This document shows, piece by piece, positions 37,132-50,503 of a stretch of DNA of 64,000 nucleotides. The notes under the pieces are model-generated. The model did no database searches. It was not told where the DNA came from and was given only the letters and a program-made list of their open reading frames with translations. Every line of letters begins with the position of its first letter. The stretch's first letter is position 1. The DNA comes from Auanema rhodensis (taxonomy: Eukaryota > Nematoda > Chromadorea > Rhabditida > Rhabditidae). Location of the stretch: contig OZ059896.1 in NCBI GenBank assembly GCA_964057225.1, forward strand, positions 4,402,001 through 4,466,000, read 5' to 3'. Made by a program: the position numbers and the translations under genes.

Positions 37132-39947
37132 AAAGTTCACGTAAATTTCAAAGTCATGGTTACCATGAACCAATATCGATAAAAATTTGTTTTTAGACTA
37201 ATATGGACATGGGGAATCTAATTTTGAAAACCGCATCTCTTTATCTTTCACGTGAAGCGAGTTACATACCTAGTGCACATCACGTGTACATTTAATTAGC
37301 ATAAATTAAAGTTCACGTAAATTTCAAAGTCATGGTTACCATGAACCAATATCAATAAAAATTTGTTTTTAGACTAATATGGACATGGGGAATCTAATTA
37401 TGAAAACCGCATCTCTTTATCTTTCACGTGAAGCGAGTTACATACCAAGTGCACATCACGTGTACATTTAATTAGCATAAATTAAAGTTCACGTAAATTT
37501 CAAAGTCATGGTTACCATGCACCAATATTAATAAAAATTTGTTTTTAGACTAATATGGACATGGGGAATCTAATTTTGAAAACCGCATCTCTTTATCTTT
37601 CACGTGAAGCGAGTTACATACCAAGTGCACATCACGTGTACATTTAATTAGCATAAATTAAAGTTCACGTAAATTTCAAAGTCATGGTTACCATGAACCA
37701 ATATCGATAAAAATTTGTTTTTAGACTAATATGGACATGGGGAATCTAATTTTGAAAACCGCATCTCTTTATCTTTCACGTGAAGCGAGTTACATACCTA
37801 GTGCACATCACGTGTACATTTAATTAGCATAAATTAAAGTTCACGTAAATTTCAAAGTCATGGTTACCATGAACCAATATCAATAAAAATTTGTTTTTAG
37901 ACTAATATGGACATGGGGAATCTAATTATGAAAACCGCATCTCTTTATCTTTCACGTGAAGCGAGTTACATACCAAGTGCACATCACGTGTACATTTAAT
38001 TAGCATAAATTAAAGTTCACGTAAATTTCAAAGTCATGGTTACCATGCACCAATATTAATAAAAATTTGTTTTTAGACTAATATGGACATGGGGAATCTA
38101 ATTTTGAAAACCGCATCTCTTTATCTTTCACGTGAAGCGAGTTACATACCAAGTGCACATCACGTGTACATTTAATTAGCATAAATTAAAGTTCACGTAA
38201 ATTTCAAAGTCATGGTTACCATGAACCAATATCAATAAAAATTTGTTTTTAGACTAATATGGACATGGGGAATCTAATTTTGAAAACCGCATCTCTTTAT
38301 CTTTCACGTGAAGCGAGTTACATACCAAGTGCACATCACGTGTACATTTAATTAGCATAAATTAAAGTTCACGTAAATTTCAAAGTCATGGTTACCATGC
38401 ACCAATATCAATAAAAATTTGTTTTTAGACTAATATGGACACGGAGAATCTAATTTTGAAAACCGCATCTCTTTATCTTTGACGTGAAGCGAGTTACATA
38501 CCAAGTGCACATCACGTGTACATTTAATTAGCATAAATTAAAGTTCACGTAAATTTCAAAGTCATGGTTACCATGCACCAATATCAATAAAAATTTGTTT
38601 TTAGACTAATATGGACATGGGGAATCTAATTTTGAAAACCGCATCTCTTTATCTTTCAAGTGAAGCGAGTTACATACCAAGTGCACATCACGTGTACATT
38701 TAATTAGCATAAATTAAAGTTCACGTAAATTTCAAAGTCATGGTTACCATGCACCAATATCAATAAAAATTTGTTTTTAGACTAATATGGACACGGAGAA
38801 TCTAATTTTGAAAACCGCATCTCTTTATCTTTCACGTGAAGCGAGTTACATACCAAGTGCACATCACGTGTACATTTAATTAGCATAAATTAAAGTTCAC
38901 GTAAATTTCAAAGTCATGGTTACCATGCACCAATATCAATAAAAATTTGTTTTTAGACTAATATGGACAAGGGGAATCTAATTTTGAAAACCGCATCTCT
39001 TTATCTTTCAAGTGAAGCGAGTTACATACCAAGTGCACATCACGTGTACATTTAATTAGCATAAATTAAAGTTCACGTAAATTTCAAAGTCATGGTTACC
39101 ATGCACCAATATCAATAAAAATTTGTTTTTAGACTAATATGGACATGAGGAATCTAATTTTGAAAACCGCATCTCTTTATCTTTCACGTGAAGCGAGTTA
39201 CATACCAAGTGCACATCACGTGTACATTTAATTAGCATAAATTAAAGTTCACGTAAATTTCAAAGTCATGGTTACCATGCACCAATATCAATAAAAATTT
39301 GTTTTTAGACTAATATGAACATGGGGAATCTAATTTTGAAAACCGCATCTCTTTATCTTTCACGTGAAGCGAGTTACATACCAAGTGCACATAACGTGTA
39401 CATTTAATTAGCATAAATTAAAGTTCACGTAAATTTCAAAGTCATGGTTACCATGAACCAATATCAATAAAAATTTGTTTTCAGACTAATTTGGACATGG
39501 GGAATCTAATTTTGAAAACCGCATCTCTTTATCTTTCAAGTGAAGCGAGTTACATACCAAGTGAACATCACGTGTACATTTAATTAGCATAAATTAAAGT
39601 TCACGTAAATTTCAAAGTCATGGTTACCATGAACCAATATCAATAAAAATTTGTTTTTAAACTAATATGGACATGGGGAATCTAATTTTGAAAACCGCAT
39701 CTCTTTATCTTTCACGTGAAGCGAGTTACATACCTAGTGCACATCACGTGTACATTTAATTAGCATAAATTAAAGTTCACGTAAATTTCAAAGTCATGGT
39801 TACCATGAACCAATATCAATAAAAATTTGTTTTTAGACTAATATGGACATGGGGAATCTAATTTTGAAAATCGCATCTCTTTATCTTTCACGTGAAGCGA
39901 GTTACATACCAAGTGCACATCACGTGTACATTTAATTAGCATAAATT
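37132..39947. repeat. 16-monomer cassette, copy 1 (2,816 bp)
   Basis: The order is A47G+T140, T93A, C37+T46, the same three again, consensus, T79C+G82A+C118G, A120, T79C+G82A, T79A+A120, G81A, A75+A150, C63+T72+A120+A145, A65+T140, C100T. The first three monomers are a 528-bp tandem duplication (37132 and 37660). Every type recurs at 42584-45399, 5,452 bp away. The run of six rare markers in fixed order makes chance similarity very unlikely. Confidence 0.87.
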
Positions 39948-42583
39948 AAAGTTCACGTAAATTTCAAAGTCATGGTTACCATGAACCAATATCAATAAAA
40001 ATTTGTTTTAAACTAATATGGACATGGGTAATCTAATTTTGAAAACCGCATCTCTTTATCTTTCACGTGAAGCGAGTTACATACCTAGTGCACATCACGT
40101 GTACATTTAATTAGCATAAATTAAAGTTCACGTAAATTTCAAAGTCATGGTTACCATGCACCAATATCAATAAAAATTTGTTTTTAAACTAATATGGACA
40201 TGGGGAATCTAATTTTGAAAACCGTATCTCTTTATCTTTCACGTGAAGCGAGTTACATACCTAGTGCACATCACGTGTACATTTAATTAGCATAAATTAA
40301 AGTTCACGTAAATTTCAAAGACATGGTTACCATGAACCAATATCAATAAAAATTTGTTTTAAACTAATATGGACATGGGTAATCTAATTTTGAAAACCGC
40401 ATCTCTTTATCTTTCACGTGAAGCGAGTTACATACCTAGTGCACATCACGTGTACATTTAATTAGCATAAATTAAAGTTCACGTAAATTTCAAAGTCATG
40501 GTTACCATGCACCAATATTAATAAAAATTTGTTTTTAGACTAATATGGACATGGGGAATCTAATTTTGAAAACCGCATCTCTTTATCTTTCACGTGAAGC
40601 GAGTTACATACCAAGTGCACATCACGTGTACATTTAATTAGCATAAATTAAAGTTCACGTAAATTTCAAAGTCATGGTTACCATGAACCAATATCGATAA
40701 AAATTTGTTTTTAGACTAATATGGACATGGGGAATCTAATTATGAAAACCGCATCTCTTTATCTTTCACGTGAAGCGAGTTACATACCAAGTGCACATCA
40801 CGTGTACATTTAATTAGCATAAATTAAAGTTCACGTAAATTTCAAAGTCATGGTTACCATGCACCAATATTAATAAAAATTTGTTTTTAGACTAATATGG
40901 ACATGGGGAATCTAATTTTGAAAACCGCATCTCTTTATCTTTCACGTGAAGCGAGTTACATACCAAGTGCACATCACGTGTACATTTAATTAGCATAAAT
41001 TAAAGTTCACGTAAATTTCAAAGTCATGGTTACCATGAACCAATATCAATAAAAATTTGTTTTTAGACTAATATGGACATGGGGAATCTAATTTTGAAAA
41101 CCGCATCTCTTTATCTTTCACGTGAAGCGAGTTACATACCAAGTGCACATCACGTGTACATTTAATTAGCATAAATTAAAGTTCACGTAAATTTCAAAGT
41201 CATGGTTACCATGCACCAATATCAATAAAAATTTGTTTTTAGACTAATATGGACACGGAGAATCTAATTTTGAAAACCGCATCTCTTTATCTTTCACGTG
41301 AAGCGAGTTACATACCAAGTGCACATCACGTGTACATTTAATTAGCATAAATTAAAGTTCACGTAAATTTCAAAGTCATGGTTACCATGCACCAATATCA
41401 ATAAAAATTTGTTTTTAAACTAATATGGACATGGGGAATCTAATTTTGAAAACCGTATCTCTTTATCTTTCACGTGAAGCGAGTTACATACCTAGTGCAC
41501 ATCACGTGTACATTTAATTAGCATAAATTAAAGTTCACGTAAATTTCAAAGTCATGGTTACCATGAACCAATATCAATAAAAATTTGTTTTAAACTAATA
41601 TGGACATGGGTAATCTAATTTTGAAAACCGCATCTCTTTATCTTTCACGTGAAGCGAGTTACATACCTAGTGCACATCACGTGTACATTTAATTAGCATA
41701 AATTAAAGTTCACGTAAATTTCAAAGTCATGGTTACCATGCACCAATATCAATAAAAATTTGTTTTTAAACTAATATGGACATGGGGAATCTAATTTTGA
41801 AAACCGTATCTCTTTATCTTTCACGTGAAGCGAGTTACATACCTAGTGCACATCACGTGTACATTTAATTAGCATAAATTAAAGTTCACGTAAATTTCAA
41901 AGACATGGTTACCATGAACCAATATCAATAAAAATTTGTTTTAAACTAATATGGACATGGGTAATCTAATTTTGAAAACCGCATCTCTTTATCTTTCACG
42001 TGAAGCGAGTTACATACCTAGTGCACATCACGTGTACATTTAATTAGCATAAATTAAAGTTCACGTAAATTTCAAAGTCATGGTTACCATGCACCAATAT
42101 CAATAAAAATTTGTTTTTAAACTAATATGGACATGGGGAATCTAATTTTGAAAACCGTATCTCTTTATCTTTCACGTGAAGCGAGTTACATACCTAGTGC
42201 ACATCACGTGTACATTTAATTAGCATAAATTAAAGTTCACGTAAATTTCAAAGTCATGGTTACCATGAACCAATATCAATAAAAATTTGTTTTTAGACTA
42301 ATATGGACATGGGGAATCTAATTTTGAAAACCGCATCTCTTTATCTTTCACGTGAAGCGAGTTACATACCAAGTGCACATCACGTGTACATTTAATTAGC
42401 ATAAATTAAAGTTCACGTAAATTTCAAAGTCATGGTTACCATGAACCAATATCAATAAAAATTTGTTTTTAGACTAATATGGACATGGGGAATCTAATTT
42501 TGAAAACCGCATCTCTTTATCTTTCACGTGAAGCGAGTTACATACCAAGTGCACATCACGTGTACATTTAATTAGCATAAATT
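39948..42583. repeat. Dimer-rich spacer between cassette copies
   Basis: Fifteen monomers dominated by alternation of T-deleted A65+T83 monomers and C37+A65+C103T+T140 monomers. A two-monomer unit (351 bp) is tandemly duplicated at 41530-41880 and 41881-42231. The 39948-40473 and 41530-42055 stretches correspond at 1,582 bp. Two near-consensus monomers (42232, 42408) lead into cassette copy 2. Confidence 0.72.
40650..40825. repeat. Hybrid monomer: A47G left, T93A right (copy 2)
   Basis: It carries the same G47+A93 combination as 36252, again followed by C37+T46, consensus and T79C+G82A monomers. The two lie 4,398 bp apart (25 monomers minus two deleted bases), so the hybrid was copied with its neighbours after it formed. 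Confidence 0.68.
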
Positions 42584-45399
42584 AAAGTTCACGTAAATTT
42601 CAAAGTCATGGTTACCATGAACCAATATCGATAAAAATTTGTTTTTAGACTAATATGGACATGGGGAATCTAATTTTGAAAACCGCATCTCTTTATCTTT
42701 CACGTGAAGCGAGTTACATACCTAGTGCACATCACGTGTACATTTAATTAGCATAAATTAAAGTTCACGTAAATTTCAAAGTCATGGTTACCATGAACCA
42801 ATATCAATAAAAATTTGTTTTTAGACTAATATGGACATGGGGAATCTAATTATGAAAACCGCATCTCTTTATCTTTCACGTGAAGCGAGTTACATACCAA
42901 GTGCACATCACGTGTACATTTAATTAGCATAAATTAAAGTTCACGTAAATTTCAAAGTCATGGTTACCATGCACCAATATTAATAAAAATTTGTTTTTAG
43001 ACTAATATGGACATGGGGAATCTAATTTTGAAAACCGCATCTCTTTATCTTTCACGTGAAGCGAGTTACATACCAAGTGCGCATCACGTGTACATTTAAT
43101 TAGCATAAATTAAAGTTCACGTAAATTTCAAAGTCATGGTTACCATGAACCAATATCGATAAAAATTTGTTTTTAGACTAATATGGACATGGGGAATCTA
43201 ATTTTGAAAACCGCATCTCTTTATCTTTCACGTGAAGCGAGTTACATACCTAGTGCACATCACGTGTACATTTAATTAGCATAAATTAAAGTTCACGTAA
43301 ATTTCAAAGTCATGGTTACCATGAACCAATATCAATAAAAATTTGTTTTTAGACTAATATGGACATGGGGAATCTAATTATGAAAACCGCATCTCTTTAT
43401 CTTTCACGTGAAGCGAGTTACATACCAAGTGCACATCACGTGTACATTTAATTAGCATAAATTAAAGTTCACGTAAATTTCAAAGTCATGGTTACCATGC
43501 ACCAATATTAATAAAAATTTGTTTTTAGACTAATATGGACATGGGGAATCTAATTTTGAAAACCGCATCTCTTTATCTTTCACGTGAAGCGAGTTACATA
43601 CCAAGTGCACATCACGTGTACATTTAATTAGCATAAATTAAAGTTCACGTAAATTTCAAAGTCATGGTTACCATGAACCAATATCAATAAAAATTTGTTT
43701 TTAGACTAATATGGACATGGGGAATCTAATTTTGAAAACCGCATCTCTTTATCTTTCACGTGAAGCGAGTTACATACCAAGTGCACATCACGTGTACATT
43801 TAATTAGCATAAATTAAAGTTCACGTAAATTTCAAAGTCATGGTTACCATGCACCAATATCAATAAAAATTTGTTTTTAGACTAATATGGACACGGAGAA
43901 TCTAATTTTGAAAACCGCATCTCTTTATCTTTGACGTGAAGCGAGTTACATACCAAGTGCACATCACGTGTACATTTAATTAGCATAAATTAAAGTTCAC
44001 GTAAATTTCAAAGTCATGGTTACCATGCACCAATATCAATAAAAATTTGTTTTTAGACTAATATGGACATGGGGAATCTAATTTTGAAAACCGCATCTCT
44101 TTATCTTTCAAGTGAAGCGAGTTACATACCAAGTGCACATCACGTGTACATTTAATTAGCATAAATTAAAGTTCACGTAAATTTCAAAGTCATGGTTACC
44201 ATGCACCAATATCAATAAAAATTTGTTTTTAGACTAATATGGACACGGAGAATCTAATTTTGAAAACCGCATCTCTTTATCTTTCACGTGAAGCGAGTTA
44301 CATACCAAGTGCACATCACGTGTACATTTAATTAGCATAAATTAAAGTTCACGTAAATTTCAAAGTCATGGTTACCATGCACCAATATCAATAAAAATTT
44401 GTTTTTAGACTAATATGGACAAGGGGAATCTAATTTTGAAAACCGCATCTCTTTATCTTTCAAGTGAAGCGAGTTACATACCAAGTGCACATCACGTGTA
44501 CATTTAATTAGCATAAATTAAAGTTCACGTAAATTTCAAAGTCATGGTTACCATGCACCAATATCAATAAAAATTTGTTTTTAGACTAATATGGACATGA
44601 GGAATCTAATTTTGAAAACCGCATCTCTTTATCTTTCACGTGAAGCGAGTTACATACCAAGTGCACATCACGTGTACATTTAATTAGCATAAATTAAAGT
44701 TCACGTAAATTTCAAAGTCATGGTTACCATGCACCAATATCAATAAAAATTTGTTTTTAGACTAATATGAACATGGGGAATCTAATTTTGAAAACCGCAT
44801 CTCTTTATCTTTCACGTGAAGCGAGTTACATACCAAGTGCACATAACGTGTACATTTAATTAGCATAAATTAAAGTTCACGTAAATTTCAAAGTCATGGT
44901 TACCATGAACCAATATCAATAAAAATTTGTTTTCAGACTAATTTGGACATGGGGAATCTAATTTTGAAAACCGCATCTCTTTATCTTTCAAGTGAAGCGA
45001 GTTACATACCAAGTGAACATCACGTGTACATTTAATTAGCATAAATTAAAGTTCACGTAAATTTCAAAGTCATGGTTACCATGAACCAATATCAATAAAA
45101 ATTTGTTTTTAAACTAATATGGACATGGGGAATCTAATTTTGAAAACCGCATCTCTTTATCTTTCACGTGAAGCGAGTTACATACCTAGTGCACATCACG
45201 TGTACATTTAATTAGCATAAATTAAAGTTCACGTAAATTTCAAAGTCATGGTTACCATGAACCAATATCAATAAAAATTTGTTTTTAGACTAATATGGAC
45301 ATGGGGAATCTAATTTTGAAAATCGCATCTCTTTATCTTTCACGTGAAGCGAGTTACATACCAAGTGCACATCACGTGTACATTTAATTAGCATAAATT
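42584..45399. repeat. 16-monomer cassette, copy 2 (2,816 bp)
   Basis: It matches 37132-39947 type by type: C118G at 43933 versus 38481, T79A at 44422 versus 38970, A145 at 45016 versus 39564, all 5,452 bp apart. A private A146G (GTGCGCATC) is seen near 43081. At 45400 the copies diverge, with a T140 monomer here and a T-deleted monomer after copy 1. Confidence 0.87.
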
Positions 45400-47159
45400 A
45401 AAGTTCACGTAAATTTCAAAGTCATGGTTACCATGAACCAATATCAATAAAAATTTGTTTTTAGACTAATATGGACATGGGGAATCTAATTTTGAAAACC
45501 GCATCTCTTTATCTTTCACGTGAAGCGAGTTACATACCTAGTGCACATCACGTGTACATTTAATTAGCATAAATTAAAGTTCACGTAAATTTCAAAGTCA
45601 TGGTTACCATGAACCAATATCAATAAAAATTTGTTTTTAGACTAATATGGACATGGGGAATCTAATTATGAAAACCGCATCTCTTTATCTTTCACGTGAA
45701 GCGAGTTACATACCAAGTGCACATCACGTGTACATTTAATTAGCATAAATTAAAGTTCACGTAAATTTCAAAGTCATGGTTACCATGAACCAATATCAAT
45801 AAAAATTTGTTTTTAGACTAATATGGACATGGGGAATCTAATTATGAAAACCGCATCTCTTTATCTTTCACGTGAAGCGAGTTACATACCAAGTGCACAT
45901 CACGTGTACATTTAATTAGCATAAATTAAAGTTCACGTAAATTTCAAAGTCATGGTTACCATGCACCAATATTAATAAAAATTTGTTTTTAGACTAATAT
46001 GGACATGGGGAATCTAATTATGAAAACCGCATCTCTTTATCTTTCACGTGAAGCGAGTTACATACCAAGTGCACATCACGTGTACATTTAATTAGCATAA
46101 ATTAAAGTTCACGTAAATTTCAAAGTCATGGTTACCATGAACCAATATCAATAAAAATTTGTTTTTAGACTAATATGGACATGGGGAATCTAATTTTGAA
46201 AACAGCATCTCTTTATCTTTCACGTGAAGCGAGTTACATACCAAGTGCACATCACGTGTACATTTAATTAGCATAAATTAAAGTTCACGTAAATTTCAAA
46301 GTCATGGTTACCATGCACCAATATCAATAAAAATTTGTTTTTAGACTAATATGGACACGGAGAATCTAATTTTGAAAACCGCATCTCTTTATCTTTCAAG
46401 TGAAGCGAGTTACATACCAAGTGCACATCACGTGTACATTTAATTAGCATAAATTAAAGTTCACGTAAATTTCAAAGTCATGGTTACCATGCACCAATAT
46501 CAATAAAAATTTGTTTTTAGACTAATATGGACACGGAGAATCTAATTTTGAAAACCGCATCTCTTTATCTTTCACGTGAAGCGAGTTACATACCAAGTGC
46601 ACATCACGTGTACATTTAATTAGCATAAATTAAAGTTCACGTAAATTTCAAAGTCATGGTTACCATGCACCAATATCAATAAAAATTTGTTTTTAGACTA
46701 ATATGGACAAGGGGAATCTAATTTTGAAAACCGCATCTCTTTATCTTTCAAGTGAAGCGAGTTACATACCAAGTGCACATCACGTGTACATTTAATTAGC
46801 ATAAATTAAAGTTCACGTAAATTTCAAAGTCATGGTTACCATGCACCAATATCAATAAAAATTTGTTTTTAGACTAATATGGACATGAGGAATCTAATTT
46901 TGAAAACCGCATCTCTTTATCTTTCACGTGAAGCGAGTTACATACCAAGTGCACATCACGTGTACATTTAATTAGCATAAATTAAAGTTCACGTAAATTT
47001 CAAAGTCATGGTTACCATGCACCAATATTAATAAAAATTTGTTTTTAGACTAATATGGACATGGGGAATCTAATTTTGAAAACCGCATCTCTTTATCTTT
47101 CACGTGAAGCGAGTTACATACCAAGTGCACATCACGTGTACATTTAATTAGCATAAATT
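45400..47159. repeat. Ten-monomer segment related to 52440-54200
   Basis: The order is T140, T93A, T93A, C37+T46+T93A, C101A (AACAGC), T79C+G82A with A120, T79C+G82A, T79A+A120, G81A, C37+T46. The C101A marker recurs only near 53244. Apart from one missing monomer at the hybrid (46280), the order parallels 52440-54199. Confidence 0.72.
46280..46455. repeat. Hybrid monomer: T79C+G82A left, A120 right
   Basis: In the parallel segment at 53320-53847 three monomers read T79C+G82A, then A120, then T79C+G82A. Here only two are present, and the first combines C79+A82 with A120. An exchange between bases 83 and 119 that removes one 176-bp unit accounts for both the hybrid and the missing monomer. 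Confidence 0.72.
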
Positions 47160-49271
47160 AAAGTTCACGTAAATTTCAAAGTCATGGTTACCATGAACCA
47201 ATATCGATAAAAATTTGTTTTTAGACTAATATGGACATGGGGAATCTAATTTTGAAAACCGCATCTCTTTATCTTTCACGTGAAGCGAGTTACATACCTA
47301 GTGCACATCACGTGTACATTTAATTAGCATAAATTAAAGTTCACGTAAATTTCAAAGTCATGGTTACCATGAACCAATATCAATAAAAATTTGTTTTTAG
47401 ACTAATATGGACATGGGGAATCTAATTATGAAAACCGCATCTCTTTATCTTTCACGTGAAGCGAGTTACATACCAAGTGCACATCACGTGTACATTTAAT
47501 TAGCATAAATTAAAGTTCACGTAAATTTCAAAGTCATGGTTACCATGCACCAATATTAATAAAAATTTGTTTTTAGACTAATATGGACATGGGGAATCTA
47601 ATTTTGAAAACCGCATCTCTTTATCTTTCACGTGAAGCGAGTTACATACCAAGTGCACATCACGTGTACATTTAATTAGCATAAATTAAAGTTCACGTAA
47701 ATTTCAAAGTCATGGTTACCATGAACCAATATCAATAAAAATTTGTTTTTAGACTAATATGGACATGGGGAATCTAATTTTGAAAACCGCATCTCTTTAT
47801 CTTTCACGTGAAGCGAGTTACATACCAAGTGCACATCACGTGTACATTTAATTAGCATAAATTAAAGTTCACGTAAATTTCAAAGTCATGGTTACCATGC
47901 ACCAATATCAATAAAAATTTGTTTTTAGACTAATATGGACACGGAGAATCTAATTTTGAAAACCGCATCTCTTTATCTTTGACGTGAAGCGAGTTACATA
48001 CCAAGTGCACATCACGTGTACATTTAATTAGCATAAATTAAAGTTCACGTAAATTTCAAAGTCATGGTTACCATGCACCAATATCAATAAAAATTTGTTT
48101 TTAGACTAATATGGACATGGGGAATCTAATTTTGAAAACCGGATCTCTTTATCTTTCAAGTGAAGCGAGTTACATACCAAGTGCACATCACGTGTACATT
48201 TAATTAGCATAAATTAAAGTTCACGTAAATTTCAAAGTCATGGTTACCATGCACCAATATCAATAAAAATTTGTTTTTAGACTAATATGGACACGGAGAA
48301 TCTAATTTTGAAAACCGCATCTCTTTATCTTTCACGTGAAGCGAGTTACATACCAAGTGCACATCACGTGTACATTTAATTAGCATAAATTAAAGTTCAC
48401 GTAAATTTCAAAGTCATGGTTACCATGCACCAATATCAATAAAAATTTGTTTTTAGACTAATATGGACAAGGGGAATCTAATTTTGAAAACCGCATCTCT
48501 TTATCTTTCAAGTGAAGCGAGTTACATACCAAGTGCACGTCACGTGTACATTTAATTAGCATAAATTAAAGTTCACGTAAATTTCAAAGTCATGGTTACC
48601 ATGCACCAATATCAATAAAAATTTGTTTTTAGACTAATATGGACATGAGGAATCTAATTTTGAAAACCGCATCTCTTTATCTTTCACGTGAAGCGAGTTA
48701 CATACCAAGTGCACATCACGTGTACATTTAATTAGCATAAATTAAAGTTCACGTAAATTTCAAAGTCATGGTTACCATGCACCAATATCAATAAAAATTT
48801 GTTTTTAGACTAATATGAACATGGGGAATCTAATTTTGAAAACCGCATCTCTTTATCTTTCACGTGAAGCGAGTTACATACCAAGTGCACATAACGTGTA
48901 CATTTAATTAGCATAAATTAAAGTTCACGTAAATTTCAAAGTCATGGTTACCATGAACCAATATCAATAAAAATTTGTTTTCAGACTAATTTGGACATGG
49001 GGAATCTAATTTTGAAAACCGCATCTCTTTATCTTTCAAGTGAAGCGAGTTACATACCAAGTGAACATCACGTGTACATTTAATTAGCATAAATTAAAGT
49101 TCACGTAAATTTCAAAGTCATGGTTACCATGAACCAATATCAATAAAAATTTGTTTTTAAACTAATATGGACATGGGGAATCTAATTTTGAAAACCGCAT
49201 CTCTTTATCTTTCACGTGAAGCGAGTTACATACCAAGTGCACATCACGTGTACATTTAATTAGCATAAATT
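47160..49271. repeat. Cassette copy 3, 12 monomers (2,112 bp)
   Basis: It matches 43112-45223 at a constant offset of 4,048 bp (23 monomers), from the A47G+T140 type to the A65 type. It starts one trimer later than copies 1 and 2. Private changes include a C103G (CCGGATC) near 48142 and A148G near 48539. The last monomer has A140 where the other copies have T140. Confidence 0.86.
48040..49271. repeat. 7-monomer tandem duplication, copy 1 (1,232 bp)
   Basis: The order is A120, T79C+G82A, T79A+A120+A148G, G81A, A75+A150, C63+T72+A145, A65. It repeats directly at 49272. The A148G change (GCACGTCACG) is shared by both copies but absent from cassette copies 1 and 2, so it predates this duplication and postdates the cassette duplication. 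Confidence 0.88.
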
Positions 49272-50503
49272 AAAGTTCACGTAAATTTCAAAGTCATGGT
49301 TACCATGCACCAATATCAATAAAAATTTGTTTTTAGACTAATATGGACATGGGGAATCTAATTTTGAAAACCGCATCTCTTTATCTTTCAAGTGAAGCGA
49401 GTTACATACCAAGTGCACATCACGTGTACATTTAATTAGCATAAATTAAAGTTCACGTAAATTTCAAAGTCATGGTTACCATGCACCAATATCAATAAAA
49501 ATTTGTTTTTAGACTAATATGGACACGGAGAATCTAATTTTGAAAACCGCATCTCTTTATCTTTCACGTGAAGCGAGTTACATACCAAGTGCACATCACG
49601 TGTACATTTAATTAGCATAAATTAAAGTTCACGTAAATTTCAAAGTCATGGTTACCATGCACCAATATCAATAAAAATTTGTTTTTAGACTAATATGGAC
49701 AAGGGGAATCTAATTTTGAAAACCGCATCTCTTTATCTTTCAAGTGAAGCGAGTTACATACCAAGTGCACGTCACGTGTACATTTAATTAGCATAAATTA
49801 AAGTTCACGTAAATTTCAAAGTCATGGTTACCATGCACCAATATCAATAAAAATTTGTTTTTAGACTAATATGGACATGAGGAATCTAATTTTGAAAACC
49901 GCATCTCTTTATCTTTCACGTGAAGCGAGTTACATACCAAGTGCACATCACGTGTACATTTAATTAGCATAAATTAAAGTTCACGTAAATTTCAAAGTCA
50001 TGGTTACCATGCACCAATATCAATAAAAATTTGTTTTTAGACTAATATGAACATGGGGAATCTAATTTTGAAAACCGCATCTCTTTATCTTTCACGTGAA
50101 GCGAGTTACATACCAAGTGCACATAACGTGTACATTTAATTAGCATAAATTAAAGTTCACGTAAATTTCAAAGTCATGGTTACCATGAACCAATATCAAT
50201 AAAAATTTGTTTTCAGACTAATTTGGACATGGGGAATCTAATTTTGAAAACCGCATCTCTTTATCTTTCAAGTGAAGCGAGTTACATACCAAGTGAACAT
50301 CACGTGTACATTTAATTAGCATAAATTAAAGTTCACGTAAATTTCAAAGTCATGGTTACCATGAACCAATATCAATAAAAATTTGTTTTTAAACTAATAT
50401 GGACATGGGGAATCTAATTTTGAAAACCGCATCTCTTTATCTTTCACGTGAAGCGAGTTACATACCTAGTGCACATCACGTGTACATTTAATTAGCATAA
50501 ATT
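49272..50503. repeat. 7-monomer tandem duplication, copy 2 (1,232 bp)
   Basis: It corresponds to 48040-49271 at 1,232 bp. Its last monomer has T140, as in cassette copies 1 and 2, where copy 1 of this duplication has A140. Its six right-hand monomers also form the start of the 10-monomer duplication (49448), so two duplication events overlap here. Confidence 0.87.

Larger units (their letters stand above)
26402..42055. repeat. 175-bp T-run deletion subfamily (ten members)
   Basis: Ten monomers have GTTTTAAAC in place of GTTTTTAAAC: they start at 26402, 27457, 30096, 31327, 33790, 34845, 39948, 40299, 41530 and 41881. All also carry A65 and T140. From 31327 on most also carry G83T (GGGTAAT). 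T23A accompanies six of them. None occurs outside this interval. The shared linked changes point to one deletion event followed by amplification within the array. Confidence 0.88.
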
